Source: Lentisphaerota bacterium
GTDB lineage: Bacteria; Verrucomicrobiota; Kiritimatiellia; UBA8416; JAFGTH01
Reading direction: 5' to 3'
Assembly (NCBI GenBank): GCA_016934225.1
Contig: JAFGTH010000202.1
Coordinates: forward strand, 1 to 32,924
Length of the DNA stretch: 32,924 bases
Shown here: one piece after another, positions 31,437-32,924 of the stretch
Numbering within the stretch: the stretch's first letter is position 1
Layout: each line of letters begins with the position of its first letter
Made by a program: the position numbers and the translations under genes
Notes under the pieces: generated by a model
What the model was told of the DNA's origin: nothing
Database searches by the model: none
Seen by the model: only the letters and a program-made list of their open reading frames with translations

Positions 31437-32924
31437 TCATCCAATCCATATGGGCGAACTCCAAGCGGACTCCCTGTCAATCTGTACAACGCGTATGTAA
31501 TAGGACGCTGGGTCTTTCGGATTGTAATTTTTGTCTTCCCACTCTTCTTGTACTTCCCGCTGGCCATGGCAGGGAATGGTGTATGCGATCCTTCCGTTCT
31601 TGACTATTCGGATGTGATCCAGCCCATTTGTTCCTGTGCAAGATATGCTGAGTTGCGGCACACGGCCGGAAGGCAAGGCATGGATCTCAGACCCCATCAG
31701 CGCATTACCGATCCTGTAGTCCAGTTGGATGGGCGTTCCGGTTGTGGCGTAGCAACGCCGCGCATAGAGCGCATCATATACAGCGGCTCGCGTCAGTTCT
31801 GGGGCCAGAACGACTGCCCGCCCCGATCCGCAGAAATGGAAGATATGGTGGTGCTTGACCAGCGGACTTTGCGCGTTGCCCGGATGACCATCGTGACCGT
31901 CTGAAGAAGCGATGACGCCGTACCGCCGACCACGATGCATGGCGTCATGGAAATCTCCGCTTCGGAACCGGTCCGACACGCCTCGGGGAAAATCGCCGTA
32001 GTATTCGCTCGATCCCCAGCTCGAATAGATCTCGTATAGGCGATCATATCGAGGATCATAAAAATCCAGGTTCAAAGGATGTGATGTGGCCGAAGGATGA
32101 TGCGGAACCGTAAGAAATGGGACGCCAGTCTTCTCCATGGCATTCCATAGATCTTTTGGAGTGTTGCACTTGGATGGATCCAATGTCGGGAAACCCCAGT
32201 CATTATTGTTGTTGAACACGGTTCCACCGCTCTCACGGAAGTAAACATTTCTGTGCCCGTAGAGAAGATTAGTATACTCGAAGGCGGGTAAACACACGAA
32301 ACGACCATCATCGTTGTATGTGTCCGCCATGCCTAGGTATTCATCCGTGTGGTGGGGATCAATTTGCCACTCGTGATCCGTCAGGGCATAGAAGTCAAGA
32401 GCGCCCGGTTCTCGAGCGTATTTATAGTTGTCAACGCGGCTACCTATTCCGCAGCCCTTGTTTTCGCACTGATCCATGACCTGGCCGCTATGCGTATGAA
32501 TATCACCGAAAAAGAGTTGATAGTCACCAGCTTTGGGGCGAGCATTCTGAAAAAGAAGACCTGCAGCGTTCCAAATATCAGAAGTTTGCATGATACTCGC
32601 ACAAGGCTCGATCTGTATCCAACGAGTGGATGGAACATCGGCAATTGGTTCTACACGGATGGTGGCCGCCTTTCCCCTTTGCAGCCAAGATGTTGGGATT
32701 TTCAGCATAGCAGGACCGAACGCAGCGGTACTTTCATCTTTGATTATGGAACTTAGATACAAACCTCCATAAGGGGGAGCGCTTTCAATACGGTTAGCCG
32801 AAAACGCAAATGAGCAGTCATTCCCTCGCCACAACTGAGAGTGATTGACGCCACGGATACGAATTGCGGCGCGGCCATTTACGAAAATCTGCCATGACCC
32901 GGTTGGCTGCGGCAGACGACTGCC
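31437..32924 (-). CDS. DUF3604/PHP-like metal-dependent hydrolase, 5' end beyond the window
   Basis: The frame is open to the right edge of the window, so 495 C-terminal residues are seen and the start is missing. Motifs of the DUF3604 family, related to PHP phosphoesterases, occur in order: FGDIHTHSGQ (metal ligands), FYALTDHEWQ, PAFEYTNLLYGHRNVYF, TVPHHPSA, LYEIYSSWGSSE, and ASSDGHDGHPG. The protein ends with a beta-sandwich-like segment and AWSSPIWIG, close to the usual end of this family. Members are found in environmental bacteria near sulfatases and sugar enzymes, but the substrate is not known. The stop codon is 7 bases from the transposable element, which may have trimmed the last residues or the natural downstream region. 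Confidence 0.88.
   Translation of the reverse strand, partial: GSRLPQPTGSWQIFVNGRAAIRIRGVNHSQLWRGNDCSFAFSANRIESAPPYGGLYLSSIIKDESTAAFGPAMLKIPTSWLQRGKAATIRVEPIADVPSTRWIQIEPCASIMQTSDIWNAAGLLFQNARPKAGDYQLFFGDIHTHSGQVMDQCENKGCGIGSRVDNYKYAREPGALDFYALTDHEWQIDPHHTDEYLGMADTYNDDGRFVCLPAFEYTNLLYGHRNVYFRESGGTVFNNNNDWGFPTLDPSKCNTPKDLWNAMEKTGVPFLTVPHHPSATSHPLNLDFYDPRYDRLYEIYSSWGSSEYYGDFPRGVSDRFRSGDFHDAMHRGRRYGVIASSDGHDGHPGNAQSPLVKHHHIFHFCGSGRAVVLAPELTRAAVYDALYARRCYATTGTPIQLDYRIGNALMGSEIHALPSGRVPQLSISCTGTNGLDHIRIVKNGRIAYTIPCHGQREVQEEWEDKNYNPKDPASYYIRVVQIDRESAWSSPIWIG

Overview
The window looks like chromosomal DNA from an uncultivated anaerobic bacterium, sequenced as a metagenomic contig. Several features fit the PVC superphylum and its neighbours (Lentisphaerota, Kiritimatiellota, Omnitrophota). 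These are a PilX-like pilus protein with a beta-helical tail, Gfo/Idh/MocA and DUF3604 genes, a single-chain ADP-forming acetyl-CoA synthetase, a sigma54 activator with a V4R domain, and a REP-associated tyrosine transposase. No ribosomal RNA or marker gene fixes the taxonomy, so this is an inference.

Left part (1-6671). The window opens inside a secreted hypothetical protein. It is followed by a PilX-like protein, then a divergent pair of RtcB RNA ligase (minus) and Lon protease (plus). Positions 7013-8240 form a small accessory patch ending at the 3' end of a tRNA-Ser(GCU) gene. It holds a ribbon-helix-helix protein, an ORF6N-domain protein with strong DNA palindromes inside its coding sequence, and a broken chimera of a small protein with an OLD-like ATPase P-loop.

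Middle part (8582-21318). A Gfo/Idh/MocA oxidoreductase converges on a secreted discoidin-domain protein. Next comes a fusion of a cytidylyltransferase-like domain with a shortened GHMP kinase. A signalling cluster follows: a NarL-type regulator, a receiver that has lost its phospho-acceptor aspartate and its DNA-binding domain, two paralogous hybrid histidine kinases and a CheY-like receiver. Then come a NifX-like protein, an Mrp ATPase fused to a second NifX-like domain, and a CoA-disulfide-reductase-like flavoprotein, probably an iron-sulfur/redox group.

Right part (21381-30342). This is the most coherent functional unit. On the minus strand lie a sigma54-dependent activator, a fused ADP-forming acetyl-CoA synthetase, a CoA-transferase with a C-terminal GNAT acetyltransferase domain, and an AcuC-like deacetylase. 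The last three genes overlap by 4 and 1 bases. Divergent from the activator, a near-consensus sigma54 promoter drives an M20 peptidase gene followed by acetate kinase. Two tandem 17-bp sites, 20 bp apart, lie about 140 bp upstream of that promoter and are good candidates for the activator's binding sites. The layout suggests a regulated acetate/acetyl-CoA module that carries its own acetyl-lysine writer and eraser.

Right end (30343-32924). Acetate kinase is cut after about 175 codons by a REP-type transposable element with perfect 29-bp terminal inverted repeats. The rest of ackA does not appear on the far side. Instead there is the 3' end of a DUF3604 gene that runs off the window. The junction is therefore either a recombination between two copies of the element or an assembly join at a repeat.
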